A stretch of DNA of 36,147 nucleotides, taken from contig JALCCK010000024.1 of NCBI GenBank assembly GCA_022640795.1, forward strand, positions 1 to 36,147. Reading direction: 5' to 3'. The notes beneath the pieces are model-generated. The model was not told the origin of the DNA. It saw nothing but the letters and a program-made list of their open reading frames with translations, and searched no databases. Numbering within the stretch: the first letter of the stretch is position 1; each line of letters begins with the position of its first letter. Source of the DNA: Treponema sp. (lineage in GTDB: Bacteria; Spirochaetota; Spirochaetia; Treponematales; Treponemataceae). A program made the translations under genes and the position numbers. Shown in pieces: positions 24,664-32,341 of the stretch.

Positions 24664-25396
24664 AATAGCAGTTTACGGTAAAGGCGGTATAGGGAAATCC
24701 ACAACCGTTTCCAATATCAGCGCGGCACTGGCAGAGAAGGGGCTGAAAGTCATACAGATCGGTTGTGATCCCAAAGCGGATTCTACGATAAATCTACGGT
24801 ATCCGAAGGAGATTCCGACCGTGCTTGACTGTATCAGAGAGAAAAACAACCGCGTGGAACTGTCTGATATTGTGACGGAAGGCTACGGCGGCGTTCTTTG
24901 CGTCGAAGCCGGCGGGCCGACTCCGGGGCAGGGCTGTGCCGGAAGGGGAATCATTGCCGCACTGGAAAAACTTGCCCAGAAACACGCGTATGATATATTC
25001 AAACCGGACGTGGTTTTTTATGACGTTCTCGGCGACGTTGTCTGCGGCGGATTTGCCATGCCGATTCGGAACGGTTATGCCGATAAGGTGTATGTCATAA
25101 CGAGCGGTGAGAATATGGCGATACATGCAGCGGCAAATATCGCTATGGCTGTTAAAAATTTTTCAGAACGCAATTATGCGGAACTGGGCGGTTTTATTTT
25201 GAACCGCCGCAATGTGCCGGACGAACAGAAAAAGGTGGAAGAACTGGCTGCAGATTTTAATTCGGAAATAACAGGAAGCCTTCCGCACGATGATCTTGTC
25301 GTACAGGCGGAAAATCTGCATCAGACAGTTATTCAGGCGTTCCCGCAGAGTGCCATGGCGGATGAATACCGGAAACTTGCCCGGGAGATACTGTAA
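24656..25396 (+). CDS. NifH-like nitrogenase-family iron protein (ATP-dependent reductase)
   Basis: This 246-residue protein is a NifH/BchL-family iron protein, which uses ATP to pass single low-potential electrons to a partner. The P-loop GKGGIGKST is at residues 8-16 and GCDPKADST at 36-44. Both cysteines that hold the inter-subunit [4Fe-4S] cluster are present: Cys94 in [13 protein letters not shown] and Cys130 in [17 protein letters not shown]. Arg97, the position ADP-ribosylated in nitrogenase reductase, is also kept. It lacks the C-terminal extension of true NifH (about 290 residues). The start has AAAGGA seven bases upstream, and its stop overlaps the NifD-like start by one base. With no bch, cfb or nifENB genes nearby, its partner should be the following NifD/K-like pair. 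Confidence 0.93.
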   Translation: MIKIAVYGKGGIGKSTTVSNISAALAEKGLKVIQIGCDPKADSTINLRYPKEIPTVLDCIREKNNRVELSDIVTEGYGGVLCVEAGGPTPGQGCAGRGIIAALEKLAQKHAYDIFKPDVVFYDVLGDVVCGGFAMPIRNGYADKVYVITSGENMAIHAAANIAMAVKNFSERNYAELGGFILNRRNVPDEQKKVEELAADFNSEITGSLPHDDLVVQAENLHQTVIQAFPQSAMADEYRKLAREIL

Positions 25397-26646
25397 TGGA
25401 ATATTCCTGCCCTGTTCACGGAACCTGGAACATCGTTCACATCGGAATGCTCGTTCCGCAGGCTCATCAGATTTTTGTCTGCGGCGAAAGCTGTCTGCGC
25501 GGCGTTGTCCTGACTGCTGCGGAGATGGGTGCCCGGGAACGCTTTTCTACGGTCGATGTACAGGAGCATGATTTTCTTGAGGGAACGATGGAACAGCTGG
25601 TCATCGACGGTGTGAATGATGTACTGCGCAAACTGCCGTATAAACCGCCGGCCGTACTTGTTTTTACCGCCTGCATGCACGAGTTTGCCGGCTGCGATTA
25701 CGGATATATTTATGGCGAACTGCGGAAAGTCCATCCCGGGATTGATTTTGCCGAATGTTACATGTATCCGATTATGGATGATACGAAGACACCGTCCGAT
25801 CCTATGCTGCGCCGCCGTATGTACGAGTTGATTCATACGTCGCCAGAACGGGACGGCGGAATCAATATAGTAGGGAATCTTTTTAAAATTGATAGCGGCA
25901 GCGAACTTATGGAAGCGATCAGATCGTCGGGCCGGATATTCCGGGACATTACCGGCATGAAAACCTATGCTGAATTTCAGACTATGGGGAAAAGCTCTTT
26001 TTCGATGGCGCTGCATCCGGCAGCTTCCGAAGCGCTGACCGTCCTGTGCCGCCGGCTCGACCAGCAGCCGCTGTATATCCCGGCGTCGTATGATCCGGCG
26101 GTGATCCGGAAGAATATGCGGACTGTCTGCAGTGCGCTGTCCGTTCCGCTGCCCGATCTGGATCGTTTTGAAGCGGCTGCAGATGCGGCGCTGGAACGTG
26201 CACGCGACCGGCTTGCGGGCTGGACGCTTGCACTGGACTATACGGCAAGTACCGCGCCGCTTTCGCTCGCAAAACTGCTGCTCGAGCACGGTTTTGCGCT
26301 AAAAAAGATATTCATCGACAAAATCACCGAACCGGCAGAAGCCGGGTGGATTCGATCCGGTCATCCTGAAGTTGAATTTTTACCGGTCGTACAGCCGCGT
26401 ATGGTATTCTATGCACCGGTACACGAACGACACTATACGGAGAATGTCCTCTGTATCGGAGAAAAGGCTGCATATTTTATGCACAGCAATCATTTTGTCA
26501 TTCTTATGGAGGACGGAGATTTATACGGATTCGGCGGAATTGCCAGACTTGCCGATATGATGATTGCCGCCGCGGAAACGGACAAAGATACGCGGACGAT
26601 TGTCCAGCAGAAAGGATGGGGAGCCGGTAATGAAACAGACCTGTAG
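25396..26646 (+). CDS. NifD-like nitrogenase component 1 subunit of unknown function
   Basis: This 416-residue protein belongs to the nitrogenase component 1 superfamily by order, size and motifs, but is shorter than NifD (about 480-490). Candidate P-cluster-type cysteines are Cys5 (SCPVHG), Cys29 and Cys33 (VCGESCLRG) and Cys93 (TACMHEFAGC). By hand alignment, VLCRRLDQQPLYIP (Cys218) resembles the NifD segment holding the cofactor ligand Cys275. FMHSNHF followed by YGFGGIARLADM (His363) resembles the one holding His442. If correct, this subunit could bind an active-site metallocofactor. It overlaps the NifH-like gene by one base and the NifK-like gene by 17 bases. Sampled lines of this gene are about 58-60% G+C, richer than the kinase genes. 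Confidence 0.85.
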   Translation: MEYSCPVHGTWNIVHIGMLVPQAHQIFVCGESCLRGVVLTAAEMGARERFSTVDVQEHDFLEGTMEQLVIDGVNDVLRKLPYKPPAVLVFTACMHEFAGCDYGYIYGELRKVHPGIDFAECYMYPIMDDTKTPSDPMLRRRMYELIHTSPERDGGINIVGNLFKIDSGSELMEAIRSSGRIFRDITGMKTYAEFQTMGKSSFSMALHPAASEALTVLCRRLDQQPLYIPASYDPAVIRKNMRTVCSALSVPLPDLDRFEAAADAALERARDRLAGWTLALDYTASTAPLSLAKLLLEHGFALKKIFIDKITEPAEAGWIRSGHPEVEFLPVVQPRMVFYAPVHERHYTENVLCIGEKAAYFMHSNHFVILMEDGDLYGFGGIARLADMMIAAAETDKDTRTIVQQKGWGAGNETDL

Positions 26647-27757
26647 TATTCTTTCGACCTATACAGCTGATACGATGGGCGTTCCGAGCGCACTGTATGA
26701 ACTCGGCGGTATGGTTGTTATGGACGATCCGTCGGGCTGTAACAGTACGTATAATACGCACGATGAACCCCGCTGGTATGATATGCCGTCGCTGGTTTTT
26801 ATATCGGCCCTGCGGGAAATGGACGCACTGCTCGGCGACGACCGTAAGATCATCGATTCTGTTACCAGTGCCGCGAAGGAATTTCATCCGCGGTTCATCG
26901 CCGTCTGCGGTGCGCCGATCCCGATGATGGTCGGTACTGATTTTGACGCGCTGGCACTCTGTATCGAAAAAGAAAGCGGTATTCCGTCTTTCGGATTCAA
27001 AACGAACGGGCTTCATTCGTATATCAGCGGTGTTTCCTCCGCGCTTTGCGCGATCGCCGGACGATTTTGTCCTTCAGACGGACCGGCTGCGTTTTCCGAT
27101 AAAAAGGACGGCATATCCGTTAATCTGCTCGGCGTAACCCCGCTCGATTTTTCCATTACCGGCAATGTTGCAGCAATGGAGCAGACATTTATCCGGAACA
27201 ATATCGCTGTCCGAAGTATCTGGGCAATGCAGAGCTCCTGGGAATCGCTTGTGCACAGCGGCAGCGCTTCGGTAAACGTCGTGGTCAGCAGATGCGGACT
27301 CGAACTTGCCGGACAGCTGAAAAAAAAATACGGAACGCCGTATATAACCGGCCTGCCGGTCGGAAAAACCGGTACTGAAAAAATTATGGAACTGGTACGA
27401 AAAGCGGCCGCGACCGGCGAAAATCAACAGCCGGTTCATGCACCTTCCGGCGGCAGTACGTTCGTGGTCGGAGAAATGACTGCGGCACAGGCCGTCGCGG
27501 ACGAAGTCTTTCAACTGTCCGGGAAACCGGTGACCGTAATCGATCCGATAGATACGGTGGATGAAGATTTTCTGATGCAGACGCTGTCCGATGCGGAAGT
27601 CGTTATCGGTGATCCGTTTTATCAGGCTGTCGTGAAAAAGGGGTGCCGTTTTATAGACTGGCCGCATGAAGCCTGTTCAGGACGAATCTACCGCGACCGG
27701 ATTCCGCTTATCATGGGGGACGCCGGAACTGCGTGGCTGGAAAAGGAGTTGTCGTAA
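26630..27757 (+). CDS. NifK-like nitrogenase component 1 subunit of unknown function
   Basis: The start at 26630 is chosen because GGGGAG lies six bases upstream; an in-frame ATG at 26564 lies deep in the previous gene. The 375-residue product resembles a short NifK/BchB-type subunit. Three spaced cysteines, Cys5 (KQTCS), Cys37 (DPSGCNSTYNTHDEPRW) and Cys93 (IAVCGAPIPMMVG), match the pattern of the beta-side cluster ligands and mirror those of the NifD-like partner. Later segments such as VNLLGVTPLDFSITGN and ITGLPVGKTGTEKIM fit the repeated Rossmann-like domains of the superfamily. It should form a heterotetramer with the NifD-like chain and receive electrons from the NifH-like protein. Its stop overlaps the next start by one base. 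Confidence 0.85.
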   Translation: MKQTCSILSTYTADTMGVPSALYELGGMVVMDDPSGCNSTYNTHDEPRWYDMPSLVFISALREMDALLGDDRKIIDSVTSAAKEFHPRFIAVCGAPIPMMVGTDFDALALCIEKESGIPSFGFKTNGLHSYISGVSSALCAIAGRFCPSDGPAAFSDKKDGISVNLLGVTPLDFSITGNVAAMEQTFIRNNIAVRSIWAMQSSWESLVHSGSASVNVVVSRCGLELAGQLKKKYGTPYITGLPVGKTGTEKIMELVRKAAATGENQQPVHAPSGGSTFVVGEMTAAQAVADEVFQLSGKPVTVIDPIDTVDEDFLMQTLSDAEVVIGDPFYQAVVKKGCRFIDWPHEACSGRIYRDRIPLIMGDAGTAWLEKELS

Positions 27758-28023
27758 TGGAAGAAACGGAAGAAGAAAAAAGAATTGCACTCATCGGCAT
27801 CGTCGTCGAGTCGCCTGAAGACGCGGTAACCGACCGGATGAACCGGCTGCTCCATGATTACGGACGCTATATCATAGGCCGCATGGGCATTCCGAATGTG
27901 CATAAACATATCAATATTATCAGTATTGTCATCGATGCACCGTCGTCGGTCATAAATGCGCTGAGCGGTAAACTCGGTATGATAAAGGGCCTTAATTCGA
28001 AAGTTTTGTATGCAAAAATATGA
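27757..28023 (+). CDS. TM1266-family small protein (putative iron-only hydrogenase system regulator)
   Basis: This 88-residue protein starts at ATG 27757, with AAGGAG eight bases upstream, and its stop overlaps the HydE start by four bases. It matches the TM1266 family: an ACT/NikR-like ferredoxin fold with ALIGIVVESPEDA, then RMGIPN, and NALSGKLGMIKGLNSKVLY at the C-terminus. The family usually sits beside [FeFe]-hydrogenase maturation genes and is only putatively regulatory; no DNA-binding domain is present. Here it sits between a nitrogenase-like subunit gene and HydE, which suggests that its real role concerns HydE or redox metallocofactor enzymes rather than hydrogenase alone. Its ligand is unknown. 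Confidence 0.85.
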   Translation: MEETEEEKRIALIGIVVESPEDAVTDRMNRLLHDYGRYIIGRMGIPNVHKHINIISIVIDAPSSVINALSGKLGMIKGLNSKVLYAKI

Positions 28024-29075
28024 CAAATACTGAACTGATCGATGCATTGGCAGAAAATCATACGCTCGAAAAAAGTGAGCTTGTGCAGCTTTTACAGATA
28101 AACACTGATACAGAACGGGACTATCTTTTTTCCCGTTCCCGCGAAACTGCCCAAATGTATTACGGAAAAAAAGTCTATATGCGGGGACTCATCGAATTTA
28201 CGAATTACTGTAAAAACGACTGCTATTATTGCGGCATCCGGAACGGCAATACCGCGCTGGAACGCTACCGGCTGACCGACGATCAAATTTTTGAGTGCTG
28301 CAACACCGGTTACAAACTCGGATTCAGGACGTTCGTGCTGCAGGGCGGGGAAGACGAATTTTTTACGTGCGAACATATCTGCCGTCTTGTGACGGGCATA
28401 AAATCTTTTCATCCGGATTGTGCCGTTACGCTTTCGCTCGGTGAAAAGACAAAAGACGAATATCAGGCATATTTTGATGCCGGAGCGGACCGGTACCTGC
28501 TGCGTGAAGAGACGGTTGATGCAACATATTTCCGGCGTCTGAAACCGCCGCCGCTTACCGCAGCAAAAAGAAAACAGTGTCTGTATGATTTAAAGAAAAT
28601 CGGCTATCAGACCGGGTGCGGATTCATGGTCGGTTCACCGTTTCAGACGCTCGAAAATATTGCGGACGATCTGCTGTTTGCCTGCAGCCTGAAAGCGGAG
28701 ATGATTGGTGTCGGACCGTTCATTCCGCACCATGAAACACCGTTCCGTGATAAACCGGCCGGTTCCGTTCCGCTCACGCTGATCGTTATCGCGCTCGCCC
28801 GGCTGCTGGTTCCGACGGCATTGATTCCGGCGACAACGGCGCTCGGTACCGCCGATCCGCTCGGCAGAGAAAAAGGTATGCTGTCGGGAGCGAACGTCGT
28901 GATGCCGAATCTTTCTCCGGCTGAAGTGCGAAGACTGTATCTGCTGTACGACAATAAAATCTGTACCGGAGACGAAGCCGCCCAGTGCTGTAACTGTATG
29001 GGGCTGCGGATGCACAGCATCGGGTACCAGGTCGTTGTAGACCGCGGTGATTGCGCGGCGGTCAGCGTCCGATAA
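28020..29075 (+). CDS. hydE: HydE-type radical SAM enzyme
   Basis: This 351-residue radical SAM protein carries the CX3CX2C motif as Cys64/Cys68/Cys71 (CKNDCYYCGIR) in a HydE-type barrel, with LQGGEDEFFT (the SAM-binding GGE motif) and LSLGEKTKDEY. Its C-terminus has Cys315, Cys323 and Cys326, the same 8- and 3-residue spacing as the second cluster of Thermotoga HydE (Cys311/319/322). This separates it from BioB and PylB. HydE normally processes an Fe(CO)2(CN)-cysteinate precursor during [FeFe]-hydrogenase H-cluster assembly. Neither HydF, HydG nor a hydrogenase is in this window, so it may be a specialised paralogue serving the NifDK-like complex. It overlaps the TM1266-type gene by four bases and converges on tcdA with a 14-base overlap. 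Confidence 0.9.
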   Translation: MTNTELIDALAENHTLEKSELVQLLQINTDTERDYLFSRSRETAQMYYGKKVYMRGLIEFTNYCKNDCYYCGIRNGNTALERYRLTDDQIFECCNTGYKLGFRTFVLQGGEDEFFTCEHICRLVTGIKSFHPDCAVTLSLGEKTKDEYQAYFDAGADRYLLREETVDATYFRRLKPPPLTAAKRKQCLYDLKKIGYQTGCGFMVGSPFQTLENIADDLLFACSLKAEMIGVGPFIPHHETPFRDKPAGSVPLTLIVIALARLLVPTALIPATTALGTADPLGREKGMLSGANVVMPNLSPAEVRRLYLLYDNKICTGDEAAQCCNCMGLRMHSIGYQVVVDRGDCAAVSVR

Positions 29076-29799
29076 TATCTTTTATTATTTCTCCGGCGAG
29101 GATGAGGCCTGCAGTGCCAGGAACAAAGGAGTTACTTGCGGGTACGGGTTTTCCGGCCGGTTTTTCTTGCGGCGGTTTAAAGGCTTTTTCGGTTGAAAAA
29201 ACGACTTTGACGCCGGTGACAGCCCGTTTTTTTAATTCCTGCCGCATGACGCGGGCGAGCGGACAGACGCTGGTTTCCGAAATATCAGCGACCCGGAATG
29301 CAGTCGGATCAAGTTTGTTGCCGGCGCCCATGCAGCTGATAACCGGAATACCGGCCGCTTTTGCCTTTTCTATTATAGCGAGTTTCCCGCTGACCGTATC
29401 GATGCAGTCGGCAACGTAATCGTAGTGTGCAAAATCCGGGTACGGTTCTTCGGATGATCCGGCGTTATCTTCAGAAAAGTAATCCCGGGAAATAAAAGCA
29501 TCATACGTCCGCACAAGACAGTCCGGATTTATATCGAGAATGCGCTCTTTTGCCGCACTTGTTTTATTTTTTCCGATTGTGCTGTGAAGCGCGATCAGCT
29601 GACGGTTCAGATTTGAAATTTCGACAATATCGTTGTCGATAAGATCAAGCGCTCCTATTCCGCTTCTTGCGAGCGCTTCGACGACATAGCTGCCTACTCC
29701 GCCGATTCCGAAGACTGCGACGCGGGATGCCGCCAGTTTTGTCAGTGCTTCTTCGCCGAACTGCAGCGCTGTCCGTGAAAAAGCAGCACGGTCCGGCAC
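29062..29799 (-). CDS. tcdA: TcdA/ThiF-type E1-like enzyme (tRNA threonylcarbamoyladenosine dehydratase)
   Basis: This E1-like adenylyltransferase of about 245 residues has the nucleotide-binding VAVFGIGGVGSYVVEALARSG (glycines at 31-37), IDNDIVEISNLNRQ with its conserved Asp/Asn/Arg, VADCIDTVSGKLAI and SCMGAGNKLDPTAF. The order and the DISETSVCPLARVMR segment fit TcdA (CsdL/YgdL), which cyclises the t6A base at tRNA position 37 using ATP. I chose GTG 29799 because it overlaps the stop of the small upstream gene (TAGTG) and matches the usual FSRTAL-FGEEAL N-terminus; an earlier start would lie inside that gene. Another ThiF-like role, such as a sulfur-carrier activation, is possible but less likely. 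Confidence 0.88.
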   Translation of the reverse strand: MPDRAAFSRTALQFGEEALTKLAASRVAVFGIGGVGSYVVEALARSGIGALDLIDNDIVEISNLNRQLIALHSTIGKNKTSAAKERILDINPDCLVRTYDAFISRDYFSEDNAGSSEEPYPDFAHYDYVADCIDTVSGKLAIIEKAKAAGIPVISCMGAGNKLDPTAFRVADISETSVCPLARVMRQELKKRAVTGVKVVFSTEKAFKPPQEKPAGKPVPASNSFVPGTAGLILAGEIIKDIIGR

Positions 29800-29996
29800 T
29801 AGTTGTCTTCGCGGATATCGAACCGTCCGGCGTCGAAATTGCACGTATGCTCGCGAAGATAGCAGTTCAGTGCAAATGCCGCATTTTCGGCCGAGTGCCA
29901 GACTGCCCGTTTCGGTGCGGCAACATCCTGGAAGTTGAAATCCGTATATTGGGTATCCTTTGATGCAGCCTGTTTGTCGATGACAACGTAGTACAT
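29799..29996 (-). CDS. Small protein of unknown function upstream of tcdA
   Basis: This 65-residue product starts at ATG 29996, chosen for a GAGGAG sequence six bases upstream; an in-frame ATG at 30077 lacks a binding site. It opens MYYVVIDKQAASKDTQYTD and ends in DAGRFDIREDN. It is soluble, with no membrane segment and no zinc ribbon (two cysteines only). I do not recognise it. Its TAG stop overlaps the tcdA GTG start by one base, so translation of the two is coupled. It could be a partner of TcdA, but that rests only on position. Confidence 0.6.
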   Translation of the reverse strand: MYYVVIDKQAASKDTQYTDFNFQDVAAPKRAVWHSAENAAFALNCYLREHTCNFDAGRFDIREDN

Positions 29997-30200
29997 AGGT
30001 ATCTCCTCGCTGCTGAAGAAATTTTCGCAGCGCTTTTTAAAAATTACCGGTATAAAACCATTATTAGTATACTGCAAAAGAAACCTTTATGGAAGAGAAC
30101 TTTTCTTCCGGTTTACAGCTGTTACTATTTTATCACAAGATGTTTCCGGGTATAGTATTCCATTTGGAATTTATGTAAAAAGAATGTATTATAAAGACGC
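29997..30200. other. Divergent intergenic region between the small gene and the ECF transporter
   Basis: Apart from the ECF promoter at 30164-30192, the interval holds a TATACT on the minus strand near 30066-30071, a possible -10 box for the small gene and tcdA without a convincing -35. It also holds an inverted repeat, CGCTGC (30008-30013) and GCAGCG (30027-30032). Read on the minus strand, the repeat would form a hairpin immediately ahead of the small gene's ribosome binding site. On the plus strand it is followed by five T, but no plus-strand gene ends here. Confidence 0.4.
30164..30192 (+). promoter_or_regulatory. Promoter of the ECF transporter operon, apparently leaderless
   Basis: TTGGAA (30164-30169) and TATTAT (30187-30192) are 17 bases apart. 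The ATG at 30201 begins eight bases after the -10 box and no Shine-Dalgarno is visible, the same arrangement as at 10568. Confidence 0.55.
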
Positions 30201-32330
30201 ATGAAATTATTGGAAGTCAGAAATATTTCGTTTTCATATCCAGGCAGGAAAACGGAAGCATTGAAAAATGTAAGTTTTTCACTTGAAAGAGGCGGTTATA
30301 CGGCCATCCTTGGAGCAAACGGATCGGGAAAAAGTACGCTGGCCAGGATTGTCTGTGGTTTTCTCGAAATCCAGCACGGAGCTGTGAACGTTGAAAAGGA
30401 TTCTTTGACGGGAATTGTTTTTCAGTCTCCGAAAGAGCAGATTGTCTGTAGTGTTGTGAAACGCGATACTGCTTTCGGGCCTCAGAATTTGTCCGTCGGA
30501 CCGGATGAAGTGGAACTCCGTACGATAGAAAGTCTTGCCGCGACCGGGCTGCTTGACCGAATCGATTCCCGGACGACGGCGCTTTCGCTCGGCCAGACGC
30601 AAAAACTTGCTTTCAGCGGTATTCTGGCGCTTCATCCGGATTTGCTGGTTCTTGATGAAGTGACCGCAATGCTTGATCCTGATTCCCGGCAGGAACTGCT
30701 TTTTTTTATAGACGAATGGAACAAGAGAGGTCATGCGGTTCTGCATATAACCCACAGTTATGATGAAGCTCTGAGAGCCGGGAATGTAATAGTTCTCGAT
30801 GACGGAAAAATTGTTTTTAGCGGTTCCGGTCATGAATTCGCTTTGGATACTGAACTTGTTGGTAAGATTTTTGGCGGTCCGCTTCCTGAAGCAGAAGTCC
30901 AGCCTGACAAACGATCCGGCTCTGCTGCTTTTTGTGCTGAAAATATATATTTTTCGTATGGAGACAGGGAAGTTCTTCGGGGTGCATCTTTCGAACTTGC
31001 CGCAGGATCTCTGACTGCTGTTACAGGTCCTTCTGGATGTGGAAAATCGACACTTCTTGAAGTAGGAGCGGGACTTTTGCAAAATTCTGCCGGAAAAATA
31101 CGGGCCATATCACGCCCCGCGCTTGCACGTCAGGATAGTGCAGCTGCCCTTTTTGAACGTTTTGCTGCTGACGATGTTGCGTTCGGACCTCGGAACAGGG
31201 GAATACGCGGACGTGAACTGATTTCTTCAGTAAAAAAAGCAATGGATATGGTATCTCTGCCGTTTGATGAGTTTGCCGACAGACAGACGTTTCTTTTAAG
31301 CGGCGGGGAGCAGCGGAAACTTTCTCTTGCCGGAATTATAGCAATGAATCCGGCGGTAATGTTCTTTGATGAACCGACAGCCGGTCTGGATCCTGCCGGG
31401 CAGAAAAAAGTTATGCTGACACTCAAAGAACTCTGTCGACAGGGAAAGACGGTTGTTTTTACCACGCACCGTAAAGCAGAAGCCTCGTTTGCCGACAGAG
31501 AGCTGATTATGCGTGAGGGGAAAGTTTTTGCGTCCGATAACAGGACTGCAGCAGTGCGAAGCAGAGAACAGTCAGAAATTCTCCCGGAATTCAAACCGTA
31601 TGAAGGGGCTGCACTTCTTACTTCTCTACGGCGTATTGAAACGGAACTGGGAGCTGCAGATAACAGCAAAACCGGATTTATAGGAAAATTTCATCCTGTT
31701 ATAAAATATCTTTTGTTTTTTTGTCTGTTTATTCCGTCTCTTGCAGCAAAACCGGCTGCGGTGAGTACTGCTGTTTTTTTAGTAACGTTGCTGTATGCTG
31801 CAGCTGCCCGGTATCCTGCGAAACGGCTTGCCGTTTCTCTGCTGAAAGTACTGCCGTGGCTCGTCTTTTTTTGTATTTTCCAGATAGTTTTTTTTCCTGC
31901 GAAACCGGGAGAAAAAATTTATATCCCCTATCGTTTTTTCCTTCTGACTCCCTCGAAAATTATGCTTTGCATTGAAACGGTTCTTCATACGGCAGCCGCT
32001 TTTGCCTGCATAAGTGCTTTTGTTTATTCAACTCCTGAACACGAAGTGATAGATGGATTCTCCGGTCTTCTGAAACCGCTTTCCTGGTGTCGTATTCCGG
32101 TACGATCAGCAGTTGTCATTCTTGAAATAATTTTCAGATTTATACCGCTGCTTATCGATGAAGCTTCTTCGATTATAAAAACACAGTTGGTCAGAGGCGG
32201 ATTGGGGGCAGCTCAAAATATGCGTGCAAAAATCAAAGTCCTTTTACCACTTTTTGTTCCGCTTATGATTCAGACGATAAAACGTTCTGAATCTCTTGCA
32301 GACGCCCTGACGGCGCGTTATTTCAGATAG
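30201..32330 (+). CDS. Single-chain ECF transporter: two ATPase domains fused to the T component
   Basis: This 709-residue protein joins the three shared parts of an energy-coupling-factor vitamin/metal importer. ATPase 1 (1-225) has Walker A GANGSGKST (38-46), signature LSLGQTQ in place of LSGGQ, and Walker B LLVLDEVTAMLD. ATPase 2 (240-450) has GPSGCGKST (276-284), LSGGEQRKL and VMFFDEPTAGLD. Residues about 500-709 form the EcfT membrane subunit, with about five hydrophobic helices and the coupling helices VRGGLGAAQNMRAKI and KRSESLADALTARYF, whose closing A-x-R resembles the usual ARG motif. The substrate-binding S subunit is not in the window, so the substrate is unknown and the protein may serve several S subunits. 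A NUDIX gene follows at 11 bases. Confidence 0.9.
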   Translation: MKLLEVRNISFSYPGRKTEALKNVSFSLERGGYTAILGANGSGKSTLARIVCGFLEIQHGAVNVEKDSLTGIVFQSPKEQIVCSVVKRDTAFGPQNLSVGPDEVELRTIESLAATGLLDRIDSRTTALSLGQTQKLAFSGILALHPDLLVLDEVTAMLDPDSRQELLFFIDEWNKRGHAVLHITHSYDEALRAGNVIVLDDGKIVFSGSGHEFALDTELVGKIFGGPLPEAEVQPDKRSGSAAFCAENIYFSYGDREVLRGASFELAAGSLTAVTGPSGCGKSTLLEVGAGLLQNSAGKIRAISRPALARQDSAAALFERFAADDVAFGPRNRGIRGRELISSVKKAMDMVSLPFDEFADRQTFLLSGGEQRKLSLAGIIAMNPAVMFFDEPTAGLDPAGQKKVMLTLKELCRQGKTVVFTTHRKAEASFADRELIMREGKVFASDNRTAAVRSREQSEILPEFKPYEGAALLTSLRRIETELGAADNSKTGFIGKFHPVIKYLLFFCLFIPSLAAKPAAVSTAVFLVTLLYAAAARYPAKRLAVSLLKVLPWLVFFCIFQIVFFPAKPGEKIYIPYRFFLLTPSKIMLCIETVLHTAAAFACISAFVYSTPEHEVIDGFSGLLKPLSWCRIPVRSAVVILEIIFRFIPLLIDEASSIIKTQLVRGGLGAAQNMRAKIKVLLPLFVPLMIQTIKRSESLADALTARYFR

Positions 32331-32341
32331 AGGTTACCTGT

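Noticed and set aside
25333-26289. Antisense reading frame of 318 codons opposite the NifD-like gene
   Set aside because: It is a shadow frame in G+C-rich coding sequence, with no ribosome binding site and implausible Arg/His composition.
24656-27757. Reading the H-D-K genes as a true nitrogenase or as a chlorophyll/F430 (BchLNB, CfbCD) reductase
   Set aside because: The subunits are much shorter than NifD/NifK, and no nifB, nifE, nifN, bch or cfb genes are present; the HydE and TM1266 neighbours point elsewhere.
28020-29075. HydE-like enzyme as biotin synthase or PylB
   Set aside because: The C-terminal cysteines at 315, 323 and 326 with HydE spacing, plus the TM1266-type neighbour, favour HydE; no biotin or pyrrolysine genes are nearby.
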